Position numbers and translations under genes: made by a program. Below the pieces are notes generated by a model. The model had not been told where the DNA came from. It saw only the letters and a program-made list of their open reading frames with translations, and did no database searches. From Petunia secreta (Eukaryota; Streptophyta; Magnoliopsida; Solanales; Solanaceae): DNA of 64,000 nucleotides. Numbering within the stretch: position 1 is the first letter of the stretch; the number at the start of each line of letters is the position of its first letter. Below are positions 22,789 to 32,936 of this stretch, in pieces. The stretch spans positions 29,189,001 through 29,253,000 of the forward strand of contig JARKIP010000017.1 in the NCBI GenBank assembly GCA_029990175.1, written 5' to 3'.

Positions 22789-23586
22789 TGTTATTTCCCA
22801 AGACACATCACTTATTACTTAAGGATCAGTTTCTTCAATGTGTTTCTTTCCTTTGTTGAACACTTGATTTTAAATGTATGTAAATGAACACTTGATTTTA
22901 GCGGGAAAAAACCCCCGTTAACTTGAGATCGAAAAACCACGACCTACTCTCTCAAATAGGATTTCAACTTCACTTATTTGAAAGACTCACTTGGTTACAA
23001 AACACCTTCTTACTAACCTAGGACTAACTCAAATCCTATAGTGACCCCTTTCACAATCAGTGAAGTTTCTCTAAGTACTAGACTTGAACTCAATAGTACA
23101 ACTCAATAGATCCTACTACAGATGAACTAAGACTGAACTTTGACAAGACTCAATCTAAGGAATAGGTTCTTTACTTAGTTCCCTGTATCTTAATGACTAC
23201 TCAACTACAATGAAGACTCTTTCAATGTTATAGCTCGACTCTCACTATGTTTGTAGGTACATCAACAGCTGAAAAGCTTCTCTGTTTATAGCCTTGAAAT
23301 CTGAGAAGTCTTGAGCAATTAGAACTCCAAAGCCTCCAAGAGTTTGAGTCCTAATTGAACTCCTTGCTAAGATAACCGAAATCCTTTAGCTTTTATCCAA
23401 TCTTTTCTTATCTCGTGCATCCCTACATAATTATCAAGATAAACATTAGATTTTAGGATAACAATTAATTTTCCCGCTTAAGTAATTTTACGTTATTATT
23501 TATTCACCTGCAGTGACCCAAAAGAACATGTCCTTGGATCCGTTCTTTAATCATCAGTCAAAACTCCAAGCTCAACCAAGCTAACA
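22789..23586 (-). repeat. 3' LTR of element E
   Basis: In element orientation it begins TGTTAGCTTGG (23586) and ends GGGAAATAACA (22789). It is homologous to 40943-41701, with an insertion or deletion of about 30 bp near 23140 between the two. Confidence 0.9.
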
Positions 23587-23601
23587 TTTTTCCCCTTTTT
23601 T
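23587..23601 (-). other. Polypurine tract of element E
   Basis: The minus strand reads AAAAAAAGGGGAAAA directly before the LTR TG. This is an A/G-rich tract of the style seen in SIRE-type elements. Confidence 0.8.
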
Positions 23602-23959
23602 ATGATGACAAACTTATAGACTTTGCTCCATGTCCTTAATGTCCTGAACCACAACTTTCAACTTAAAAGCAAAATTAGTAGAAACTTATTTCATCATTAA
23701 GGATGAGGTTCTTAACCAGGTTATAAATATCACAACCAAAATCATACTTACTCTTCCCCCTTTTGGCATCATTGAAAATGTTGCATAAGTTAGAATTTAT
23801 CAAGCAAAAAAAGAAGCAACTCATAGCCATTAAGGCAACTCAAAATGCAAGCATAATTCAACATAAAACAACTGCATTAAAATGATATTAGCCATTGAAG
23901 ATAATTCATCATTAACAAAAAGATTTCAACCAGAGGATACAAACAAAATACTACTAAAT

Positions 23960-26018
23960 CATTCAAAAACTAGAAAAGAAAAAGACTGAGGCACTAGAAC
24001 TAGTCTGAATCTCAATGGACAAAAGATGGTTTTTTTGTTAAGGTTATCTGGTTGTGGAAGGACCAGGTCCCTGAGATTTTTCGTGCAGCAGCTCAAACAT
24101 CTTTTTGAGCATCCCATCATTTTTGTCTTTAGCTTTGGTAGCCTCAGTTCTCTAGTAGTCCCTTTCTTTCTCCAACCTCTTTATTTAGTAGCTTGAATGG
24201 CAACTTTTTGCCTCAAGACCCTCACTTTGTTGTTCAAAGGCTGTTTACCAACTCCACCCATTCGAGAATCAGCTTTTACATATAGATCACAGCTGATCAA
24301 TGTGGCAACACCAAACCTCTCCTTCTTAGTAGCATTTGTCACATCTTCCAAAGAAATCCCCAACTTTGCAAACAGATCTATCGAGATAAATCCAAAAGAC
24401 AGTGAATGTTTTTTCTTTCAAGTGACAACTCTCTTATTCAGGTGAATCATGAACTTGGGCCAGTTTATCTTCATATCACAATCCAGCAGTTCCATAAGGA
24501 CCAGGTCCATAAAACTAGCTAGCCCTCTCTTTTCCTGCCTTGGAATCGCAAACTCAAACAACAGTTGATGCTGAGGATGCATCTCACTCTTTTACACTGC
24601 CCTTGGTTTCTCCTCTTGAGGATTTTTAGCAAATTTTCTGGTTATCTCCAGATCAGCGGGAAGGTTAGTCAAATCTGGCCAAACCTTTTTGATGTAACTC
24701 TCATATCCCACAGAGGGAATACCAAGCAGTTCACCTAACTCCTTTGTGTCAAAGCTTATTTCTCTGTCATGAATAGAGCTAGTGATCCTATCCTTCTTGA
24801 TAGAACAATTAAAGAAAACTTCCTGCACCATAGCCTTGGCACATCTCCCCTTGATCTGAAGGACCATGTCCTTCCAGCCTTGAACCTCCATTCTTTGCAG
24901 TAACCAGATCATGCCTTCCTTCTCAACAGCAGACATTACTCTACCCTTCAGGACATTCCTTGCCATGATATCATCATGCACACATTTTTGAACTTCATCT
25001 CCCTCATCCTCACTGTCACTCTCCTCTCCCTCAGCAGACTCCTCAGAACTAGAGTCAGATCTTTCATCAACTAAAGTTCTCGTTGAGGATCGGTTCCTCT
25101 TGGAAGATTTTTCAGCAGTAGCTTTCACAAAGATCCTGGTCACTCGCCCTTGAGCAATTTCCCGCTTTTTAGACTGAGGAACCACTTCTTCCACATCATC
25201 CATCAGATCATCTTATTCATCAACAGTATCCCTTTCTCTCTCAACAAATTCAGTTTCTTCGTCAACAATAGGATCAACAATATGCTTACCTTTTCCTTTC
25301 GTACTTCTTTCTAATGCAGCAGTCATTCTCTTATCAGCAGCGCTTGCAGAGCTCCTAGTTCTTCTAACCCCATTAGCAGGGTTGAAACAGAAGGAACAAT
25401 TACTTTTGCCTTTGAAGAACTTTCTCCTTATTTTTTCTTAAGTATAACCGATTTTCTTTAACTTTGCATTAATATCAACAGCTAACTTTGCATCAATTGG
25501 TCCTTTTCTAGCTAATTTTTTTGCATACTTTTCATATTATAAGATCGATTATAAGTCGATCACTATCACTTAAAACTTCACCATCCACATCCACCATATT
25601 CTCATCCTCCATTGGTGCTCTAAAAGCAACCTCTGGAGACCCATGCATGTGAGCCTCCAAACGCCTCACTTCATCCTTGTCACCTTCTCCCTCAGGAACA
25701 GATCCTAACCCCTCTACCTTTTCTCCTTGTTCATCAACTACATTTATGGGTGCAGCATAGTTTAGCTAAAATTGGTATACAATCATGGCCCTCGACAAAT
25801 CCTCCACTTGTTCTAAAATAGATTATGCAATGGGAACTAGTCCTTCCCCCCTGAATTTCAGGCTTAGCGCTTTGTAGAATTAGATTTTCAGGGTTTGGTG
25901 CGGTTGTATCCATGAATGAAGGTGGGTTAGTGATTGGTGGTTGATCAGAAGTGGGAGTGGAAGAGGTTTTTTCAGATGAGACAGACATGGCAGTTATACG
26001 ACTTATGAGATAATTCAC
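23960..26018 (-). pseudogene. Extra (env-position) ORF of element E, plant transposon-protein-like
   Basis: The ORF lies between RNase H and the 3' LTR, where SIRE-like elements carry an env-like or unknown ORF. From the 5' end: a Ser/Thr/Pro-rich start (MSVSSEKTSSTPTSDQPP near 25988), a basic then acidic region with SDSSSEESAEGEESDSEDEG, then a globular part with QEVFFNC, EISFDTKELGELLGIPS and VWPDLTNLP (25203-24592). After a frameshift the downstream piece reads MHPQH, LFEFAIPRQEKR and FAKLGISLEDV. The globular part resembles the 'putative plant transposon protein' family, as does ORF2 of elements B and C. No signal peptide or membrane segment was seen, so I do not call an envelope. At least three frames are needed to cover it. 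Confidence 0.65.
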
Positions 26019-26070
26019 TAAGCTTTCTGAAATTTTGAATAATTTGAAAAGAGTAAAGTGAGAAGAGTTG

Positions 26071-28618
26071 TGTTACACCCCGTATGTCTAGAGTGATGTA
26101 TATCACTCTAAAGACATGTTAAGAATGATTTAAGTGAGTATAAAGTCATAATATTACCATATATGATGTTTATATGTTGAATATAAAGCTTGGAAAAAGT
26201 CGGATTTAAGTTGCGGAAAATCCGACTAAGGAATTGCCTTGTAACGGAGCTTTTTCAGCAATTAATTCTGTGTGTTATATGAGGTCTTTTGGAGACATAT
26301 GATATACCAAATTGAAGGTCATGGAGTGTAGTTTCCATAACTTCTGACGGTTTGTTCATATAATGTCTGGATTAAAGGATATGAGTATCAGAAGTCAGAC
26401 CAGAAAAAGGGACATAAGCGCAAAAGAGGGCTAGAAATGAAATATTTTTGTTATAAAAGAGAAATCCTTCATTTTCTCGAAATTTTTCAGAAAACCCACG
26501 ATATAAACACACCTCTCTGGAGTTTGAATCCATTTTTTTTATTTTGAAGAAACAACATCAATTTTGACTCAAAACGGAAGACGGATTGCGTCAAAACGCT
26601 CTACGCGATTAGGGTAACATTATGCTACCTTAAATTTCGTCTATAGTTTGAGTTTTAGAATTACTTCATAGCTAATTAAAGTACCCAAATTCTATGTTAT
26701 AGCTTGTTTAAGCTTTAGAAGGTGTGGAATTCAAAGGAAACAAGGTTTAGAAGCAAGAAACATCAAAGGTATGTAAGACTAAACCTTTCTTTTGGCAATA
26801 CACGTACCTTTTAGCTTTTGAAGTTTTGCTTAGTTCTAACCTTAGTGTTTCTTGTGAGAAACTTATATGGTATTAAGGAAACATTGTATATACTTAATTT
26901 GGTGCTAAAATCCAAGATGAAAGACGTCCAAATCAGCAACACAAAACATTTCAAAATCTGGAAAATCGTTTTGATCTTTGGACAGTTGTTAGTATATTGA
27001 TAATAAATCCTTGAAAAAAATTGATATTTAGATTCCCTAAGAATCCCCAGAACCCTAAGAAATATATTTAAAACATTCATTAAGACCATGAAGTCTATAT
27101 CATTGATCTACACTTTGAAAATTAGGTTGAAAGTCAGGATAATGGTGCTGTCCAGACATTCTATCTGCGGATTTGTTATATCATCCAGTTGTCTTATCTT
27201 GTTATCTGTTTAAAATGTTTATGTTATCAGTTTATCCGGGTATCCATTCTCGTGTATAGTATAGTGCTGGTTCTGTTTTGCAGATCATCCAGTTTCAGGG
27301 GAAACTCTGCCGAAATTTTTATAGAAATTCAAAGAGTTTGGCAAATTCTGAGTTCTAGGTTGTGTCTATAATATTATCAAGAGTTTTCTTATCAGTCCAT
27401 ATCTATTGTTGCCACATGTGTTATGCCTCATACATGTTTATGCTTATATTGTGATCATGTTATGCGTGATTTGGAGATCCCCATAGAGGCCGGACATTGG
27501 ACACATAATCCGGTCGCGTGTGATACTACCCGTCTGGGGGATACAGCCCCTCTGGTTCAGGCGGGAGTTGAAACACCTAGTGTGACCGGGTGTCATTCAC
27601 ACACTCTGACCAGAGAGACTAGATATTACTGGCTGGGGGGGACATAGCCCATAACACCTGCTAGTTTTATTATATACGCGTATATAGCCACAGTATGCAC
27701 TGCATGATTATTCATGAGGCTTGTTCAGGTTTCAGTTACCTGATTTGAGGGGATACAGCCCATAACACCAGACAGGTACTAGTTCAGATGTTCAGCTACC
27801 TGATTTGGGGGGATATAGCCCATAACACCTGACAGGTAGCAGTTCAGATAACAGTTCAGTTTTAGCTCAGTACTAGTTATCAGTTCTCAGTTATCAGCCA
27901 CCAGTTCTTAGCGTCAGGATCAGTTGATAGTTATCAGTTCCAGTTTTTAGTTACCCGTTATCAGTCATATTACAGTTATTTATCAGTATAGTTCAGCTCA
28001 GTCTTCAGTTTCAGATTCAGCTAGAGCTCAGTTTATATTCAGATCATGTTTAGTATGTTCTTTAGATTTCCAGCTATATTGCTATGCTCCAGCTCATATT
28101 TACATATCTATATTCCAGCCTTACAGTTTCATTCAGCTATGATATATTATATGCTCATGCCTTACATACTTGGTACATATCGTACTCACGCCCTTTTTTA
28201 GGGCGCTGCGTTTCATGCCGCGCAGGTGCAGATAGATCAATGCTTGGACCATATTAGTAGGCCATCTATCAGCTATTGGAGTCACTCCGCTTACTCCCGG
28301 AGTTACTTATCTTTTTGTATGTGTACAGTCAACCAGTTTAGGTATGGCGGGGCCTTGTCCCGTCGTTTGTATATTCAGTTCAGCACTCTTAGAGGCCTGT
28401 AGATATGTCCCTGTGTGGTTCTATCAGTATGTTATGTATGTCAGCTTATGTTAGCCTTGTCAGCTTTTTGCATTGCATAATCCTTATTAGTTAGGTTTAT
28501 GCTTATTCTGTTTATCAGTTATATTCATGGTTAGTAGATTATCAGCAGGTTTAGCGATGATTTGATGATCGACACTAAGTGTTGGTCATCCGTCGCGGCC
28601 CTAGGTTGGGTCGTGACA
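26071..28618 (+). repeat. 5' LTR of element F
   Basis: Starts TGTTACACCCCGTATG and ends GGTCGTGACA. It holds a TATA-like box, three GGGGAYAYAGCCCATAACACC units at about 27637-27830 and a CAGTTATCAGT-rich stretch at 27840-28020. A 105-bp part (27225-27330) recurs in element A. Confidence 0.92.
26452..26459 (+). promoter_or_regulatory. TATA box candidate in the F LTR
   Basis: TATAAAAG lies about 380 bp into the LTR. The 3' LTR has the same box near 33318. A second weaker candidate (GATATAAAC) lies about 50 bp downstream. A transcript start was not determined. Confidence 0.45.
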
Positions 28619-28622
28619 GAAG

Positions 28623-28635
28623 TGGTATCAGAGCA
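28623..28635 (+). other. Primer binding site of element F (initiator Met tRNA)
   Basis: TGGTATCAGAGCA starts five bases after the LTR end and is the canonical site for plant initiator methionine tRNA. Confidence 0.9.
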
Positions 28636-28823
28636 GTTCAGTCCTAGGGTGTCTACAGGCCGTGTCTAGTAGAGTCTTGTTCAGGAGTATGTTGCGCGCC
28701 ATACTTTTGAACAGGAGGCTACAAGGCACTTCAGGACAAGTTTCTTTCGTTCTTCTCTAGATCGTGCAATAGAGCCATGATTATAGAATTCAGCCCTCTA
28801 ACAACAGTGTTTTCAGCTAAGCG

Positions 28824-30101
28824 ATGTCGCCGAAGAAACTAACAGCTGCCCAGAAGGGCAAGGCTATTCCCGGCCAGGGTACTAGTAGAGTTCCACCTGA
28901 GGTGGATGAAAGTGAGGAGTCCAGACTTGAGGCTCCATCTGAGGCCTCACAGATCCCTTCAGTTCAGGGTGATATTAGAGGTACTGCAGCTACCATACCA
29001 CCAGCTGCTCAGCCTGATAGTCAGCGGCAGGAATTGAGGGATGCAATCAGATTATTGACCAGTGTTGTAGTTGCTCAGACTAGACAACATAGTGCAGATG
29101 CCCAGGGAGATACTGGATCCAGGATCAGGGATTTTATCCGACTAGAGCCTCCAGTTTTTACTGGATCCCGTACATGAGAGGACCCTCAGGATTTTCTTAT
29201 GAGGATAGCTAGGGTGTTGAGGGTCATGCATGCATCAGAGACAGAGTCAGCAGAGTTGGCTCCATTCAGATTGCATGACCTAGCAGCAGGGTGGTATCAG
29301 ACATGGGAGCTATCTAGAGGGGCAGATGCTACTCCGGCGACTTGGAAGGAATTCTCAGATGTCTTCCTTTATCAATATATGCCCATAGAGACACAGAGAG
29401 CACGTGCTGATCAATTCCTGACCTTGAGACAGGGAAGTTTGAGTTTAGAAGAGTATAATTATCGATTTAATTCTTTAGCAAGGTTTGACCCCACTGTGGT
29501 AGCAAGTATGGAGGATAGAATTCACAGGTATGTAGTGGGACTTGGTCCACACCTGGTGAACGAGTGTATGACGGTTGCTATGAAGTCATGTATGAACATA
29601 TCACGCATTCAGGCATTTGTTTTATCACTTGAGGAGATGAAGTAGAAATAGAGAGCCGACAGGGATAGAGTGTTACACAATAGGGGCAGATTTTCTGGTT
29701 CGTTTGGAGAGACGTCTGGAGCGAGTAGGCAGCATAGTGTTAGACAGCCACCAGCTAGTATACCTCCAAAGTCTCGTGGTCTGAGATCTGATAGACCTCC
29801 TTAGTCCAGATCTAGTCACGCATCACAGACTTCAGGATTTAAGCGTCGTGGTACTTCTATACCAGCCAGTCGGACATATCTCAGATGTCTAGATTGTGGT
29901 AGACGCCACTTGAGACCATGTAAGTTAGGAGTTGATACTCGTTATATTTTTCACAAGGCAGACCATTTCATGAGATATTTCCCGACTAGGGGTGGTAGTT
30001 GTGCAGCCCAGCCAGCTAGATCAGCAGTTGCCTCCTTAGCACCAGCACGCCATCAGGGGCATGTTCTTCAGAATGGCACCTGCATAACTGAACGGACTTA
30101 A
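28824..30101 (+). pseudogene. gag of element F with nonsense mutations
   Basis: One frame runs from ATG 28824 through the whole gag, interrupted by stops at 29175, 29643, 29649 and about 29802. The N-terminus is Lys/Gln/Ser-rich. The capsid-type core is at 29170-29640, with DFLMRIARVLRVM, LAAGWYQTW, TWKEFSDVF and QGSLSLEEYNYRF, typical of the retrotransposon gag family. A Cys-rich segment follows (CLDCGRRHLRPC, then HKADHFMRYFP) in which the second finger lacks its first Cys pair. Each stop is one C-to-T step from a Gln or Arg codon that fits the family pattern. After the zinc region only about 40 residues separate gag from RT. Confidence 0.88.
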
Positions 30102-31420
30102 GGAACAACTGAAGGATTTGTTAGATAAAGGCCTCAACAGACCCATCATTTCCTCGTGGAGAGCCTCGGTATTATTTGTGAAAAAAAAAGACTCTACGCA
30201 TGTGCATAGATTATAGACAGCTAAATAAAGTCATAATATGGAATAAATACCCTCTGCCCAAGATTGATGACATGTTCGACCAGCTTCAGGGTGCCAAGTG
30301 CTTCTCGAAGATAGACTTGCGATCAGGCTACAATCAGGTTAGAGTTAGAGAATTTGATATACCTAAGACTGCATTCAGGACTAGGTATGGCCATTATGAG
30401 TTTTTAGTAATGTCGTTTGGACTCACTAATGCCCCTGCAGTATTTATGGATCTGATGAGCAGCGTACTCAGGCCTTATCTAGATTTATTTGTGATTATAT
30501 TTATTGATGATATTCTCATCTATTAAAAGTCTGAATCAGAGCATCCGGAGCACGTGCACACAGGATTGGGTACTCTTCGGGACCAGCAATTATATGCTAA
30601 GTTCTCAAAGTGTGAATTCTGGTTAGATTTAGTGGCATTTCTTGGCCATATAGTTTCAGCAGAAAGAATTAAAGTAGATGACCAGAAGATCGAGACTGTG
30701 AAGAATTGGCCCAGACCTACGACGCCAACTGAAGTACGTAGTTTCCTGGATTTGGCAGGTTATTACAGAATGTTCGTAGAGGGTTTTTCCTCCATTGCAG
30801 CTCCACTGACCAAATTGACAAAGAAATCAGCTAAATTTGAGTGGTCTGATTCTTGCGAGCACCGCTTCCAAGAACTAAAGAACGGGTTGATAACAGCTCC
30901 AGTACTTACACTTCCAGAGGGATCTGAGGGCTATGTCATTTACTGTGACGCTTCTTGAATTGGTCTTCGTTGTGTTTGATGCAGCACGGGAGAGTAATTG
31001 CTTATGCTTCCAGGCAGCTGAAAAAGCATGATCAGAACTACCTCACCCATAATCTGGAACTTTCAGCAGTCATTCATGCATTGAAGATTTGGAGACATTA
31101 TTTTTATGGTGTTCATGTTGATATTTATACAGACCACAAGAGCCTCCAGTACATATTTAAGAAAAAGGAGCTAACCCTACGACAGAGGCCGTGGCTAGAG
31201 TTGCTAAAGGACTATGACATGGACATTCTTTATCATCCGGGTAAAGCGAACGTTGTTGCTGATTCCCTTAGTCGCAAGTCTATGGGTAGTCTATCTTATT
31301 TACAGCCAGAGAAAATAAAGTTAGCTCATACACTCCACCAGTTGACAAACATGGAAGTCAGATTAATAGATTCAGAGAACGCAGAAGTTACAGTTCAGAA
31401 TGCAGGCGCTACTTGCCTAG
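30080..31420 (+). pseudogene. Reverse transcriptase and RNase H of element F
   Basis: RT copies element RNA into DNA and RNase H removes the template. The RT begins with a LKEQLKDLLDKG segment at about 30100, then YRQLNK (about 30210), FSKIDLRSGYNQ, VMSFGLTNAP and the catalytic FIDDIL at about 30500. RNase H follows with CDAS, HNLELSAVIHALKIWRHY, YTDHKSLQY and HPGKANVVADSLSR (to 31280). Breaks: a frame change just before 30200, an in-frame stop at 30524, a stop at 30956 in the CDAS region and a one-base loss shortly after it. The protease expected upstream is absent. Confidence 0.9.
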
Positions 31421-32450
31421 TGATAGAAGTAAAACAGCGTCAGTATGAGGATCCAGTTTTAGTTGAATACAGACAAACAACCAGAAGAAAACTAGATTCA
31501 CCATATAGGGTTACTACTGATGGGGTTCTCATGTATAAAGATAGACTGTGTTCCTGATGTTGCATATTTACGTGGACAGATTATGACAGAGGCACATTAT
31601 CCCAGATACACTGTTCATCCAGGTTCGACTAAGATGTACTATGATCTTATGCAGATAAATTGGTGGGACGAAATGAAGCGTGACATAGCAGAATTTGTGG
31701 CTCAGTGTCCTTACTGCCAGCAGGTTAAGGTCGAACATTAAAAAGCTAGTGGCTTGTTACCAGAAATCAAGATTCCATCATAGAAATGGGAAGCAGTGAA
31801 ATATGGACTTCATTACATGCTTGCCCCGTATGCGGAGCAGGTATGACTCTATTTGGGTTATAGTTGACAGGCTTACTAAATCAGGTTATTTCTTGCTCGT
31901 TAGAACTACATATACAGTGGAGGATTATGCTAGACTTTATATTAGAGAAATAGTGCGCCTACATGGTATTCCAGTATCTATCATTTCAGACAGGGGTGCA
32001 CAATTTACAGCTAATTTCTGGCGATCATTCCAGACAGGTTTAGGGACACAGGTGAATTTAAGTACAGCATTTCATCCACAGACAGACAGACAGGCCGAGT
32101 GGACCATTCAGACATTAGAAGATATGCTTAGAGAAAGCGTGTTAGATTTTGGAGGCCATTGGAGTGATCATCTACCGTTGATAGAGTTTGCATATAATAA
32201 TAGCTATCATTCCAGCATACAGATGGCGCGATATGAAGCTTTGTATGGGCGCAAATGGAGGTCTCCTATAAGATGGTTCGAGGTTAGTGAGTCTCAATTA
32301 ATAGGTCCAGATTTAATCCAGCAAGCAGTTTATAAAGTTAGTTGATCAGGGAAAGATTATTAGTAGCGCAGAGAAGACAGAAGTCCTATGCAGATAATTG
32401 ACATCGAGATTTAGAATTTCAGATTGGCGATTGGGTATTCCTGAAAGTAT
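31420..32450 (+). pseudogene. Integrase of element F
   Basis: The HHCC zinc domain lies at 31570-31735 (H in HYPRYTVHPG, then CPYCQQVKVEH). The catalytic core at 31803-32345 has the first Asp in WVIVDRLTKS, the second in IISDRGAQFT and the Glu in QAEWTIQTLEDML, then FAYNNSYHSSIQM and ALYGRKWRSP. Nonsense codons at about 31739 and 31780 and frameshifts at about 31550, 31800 and 32340 make it inactive. Confidence 0.9.
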
Positions 32451-32455
32451 CACCT

Positions 32456-32816
32456 ATGAAAGGCGTTATGAGATTTGGAAAGAAGGGAAAGCTTAACCCT
32501 AGATTCATTGGTCCATATCAGATTATCAGGCGAGTTGGACGTGTAGCCTATGAGTTAGACATTCCATCAGACCTTCAGGAGGCACATCTAGTATTCCATG
32601 TTTCTATGCTCAGAAAATGTGTTCGAGATCATTCTAGAGTTGTACCAGTAGATGATATACAGATCATAGAGCAATTAACTTATGAAGAGGTGCCAGTTGC
32701 AATTTTAGATAGCCAGATTCGTCGACTAAGGACGAAAGACATTCCTTCAGTTAAGGTGTTATGGCGAAGCAATAAAGTAGAAGAAATTACTTGCGAAGCT
32801 GAAAAATGACATGAGA
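32456..32816 (+). pseudogene. Integrase C-terminus and chromodomain of element F
   Basis: The segment LNPRFIGPYQIIRRVG and VFHVSMLRK is the GPY/F-type end of gypsy integrases. It leads into a chromodomain-like tail (VKVLWRSNKVEEITCEAE), which in chromoviruses is thought to guide insertion into marked chromatin. The first aromatic residue of the chromodomain cage cannot be judged with confidence. Confidence 0.8.
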
Positions 32817-32900
32817 GCCAAATATACACATCTCTTCATTACTTCAAGTATGTAACAGATCGTAGCTTAATGCTTCTACATACTCCATTTAATATTCATT

Positions 32901-32920
32901 AACATTCGAGGACGAATGTT
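32901..32920 (+). other. Pre-PPT hairpin of element F
   Basis: AACATTCG and CGAATGTT form a perfect 8-bp stem around AGGA. It ends four bases before the purine tract. Confidence 0.7.
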
Positions 32921-32923
32921 CCT

Positions 32924-32936
32924 AACGGGGGAAGAT
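32924..32936 (+). other. Polypurine tract of element F
   Basis: AACGGGGGAAGAT abuts the TG of the 3' LTR. Confidence 0.85.

Noticed and set aside
23960..25203. Envelope protein in copia E
   Set aside because: The position is right for an env-like ORF, but I see no signal peptide, no transmembrane segment and no furin-like site. It resembles the plant transposon-protein family instead.
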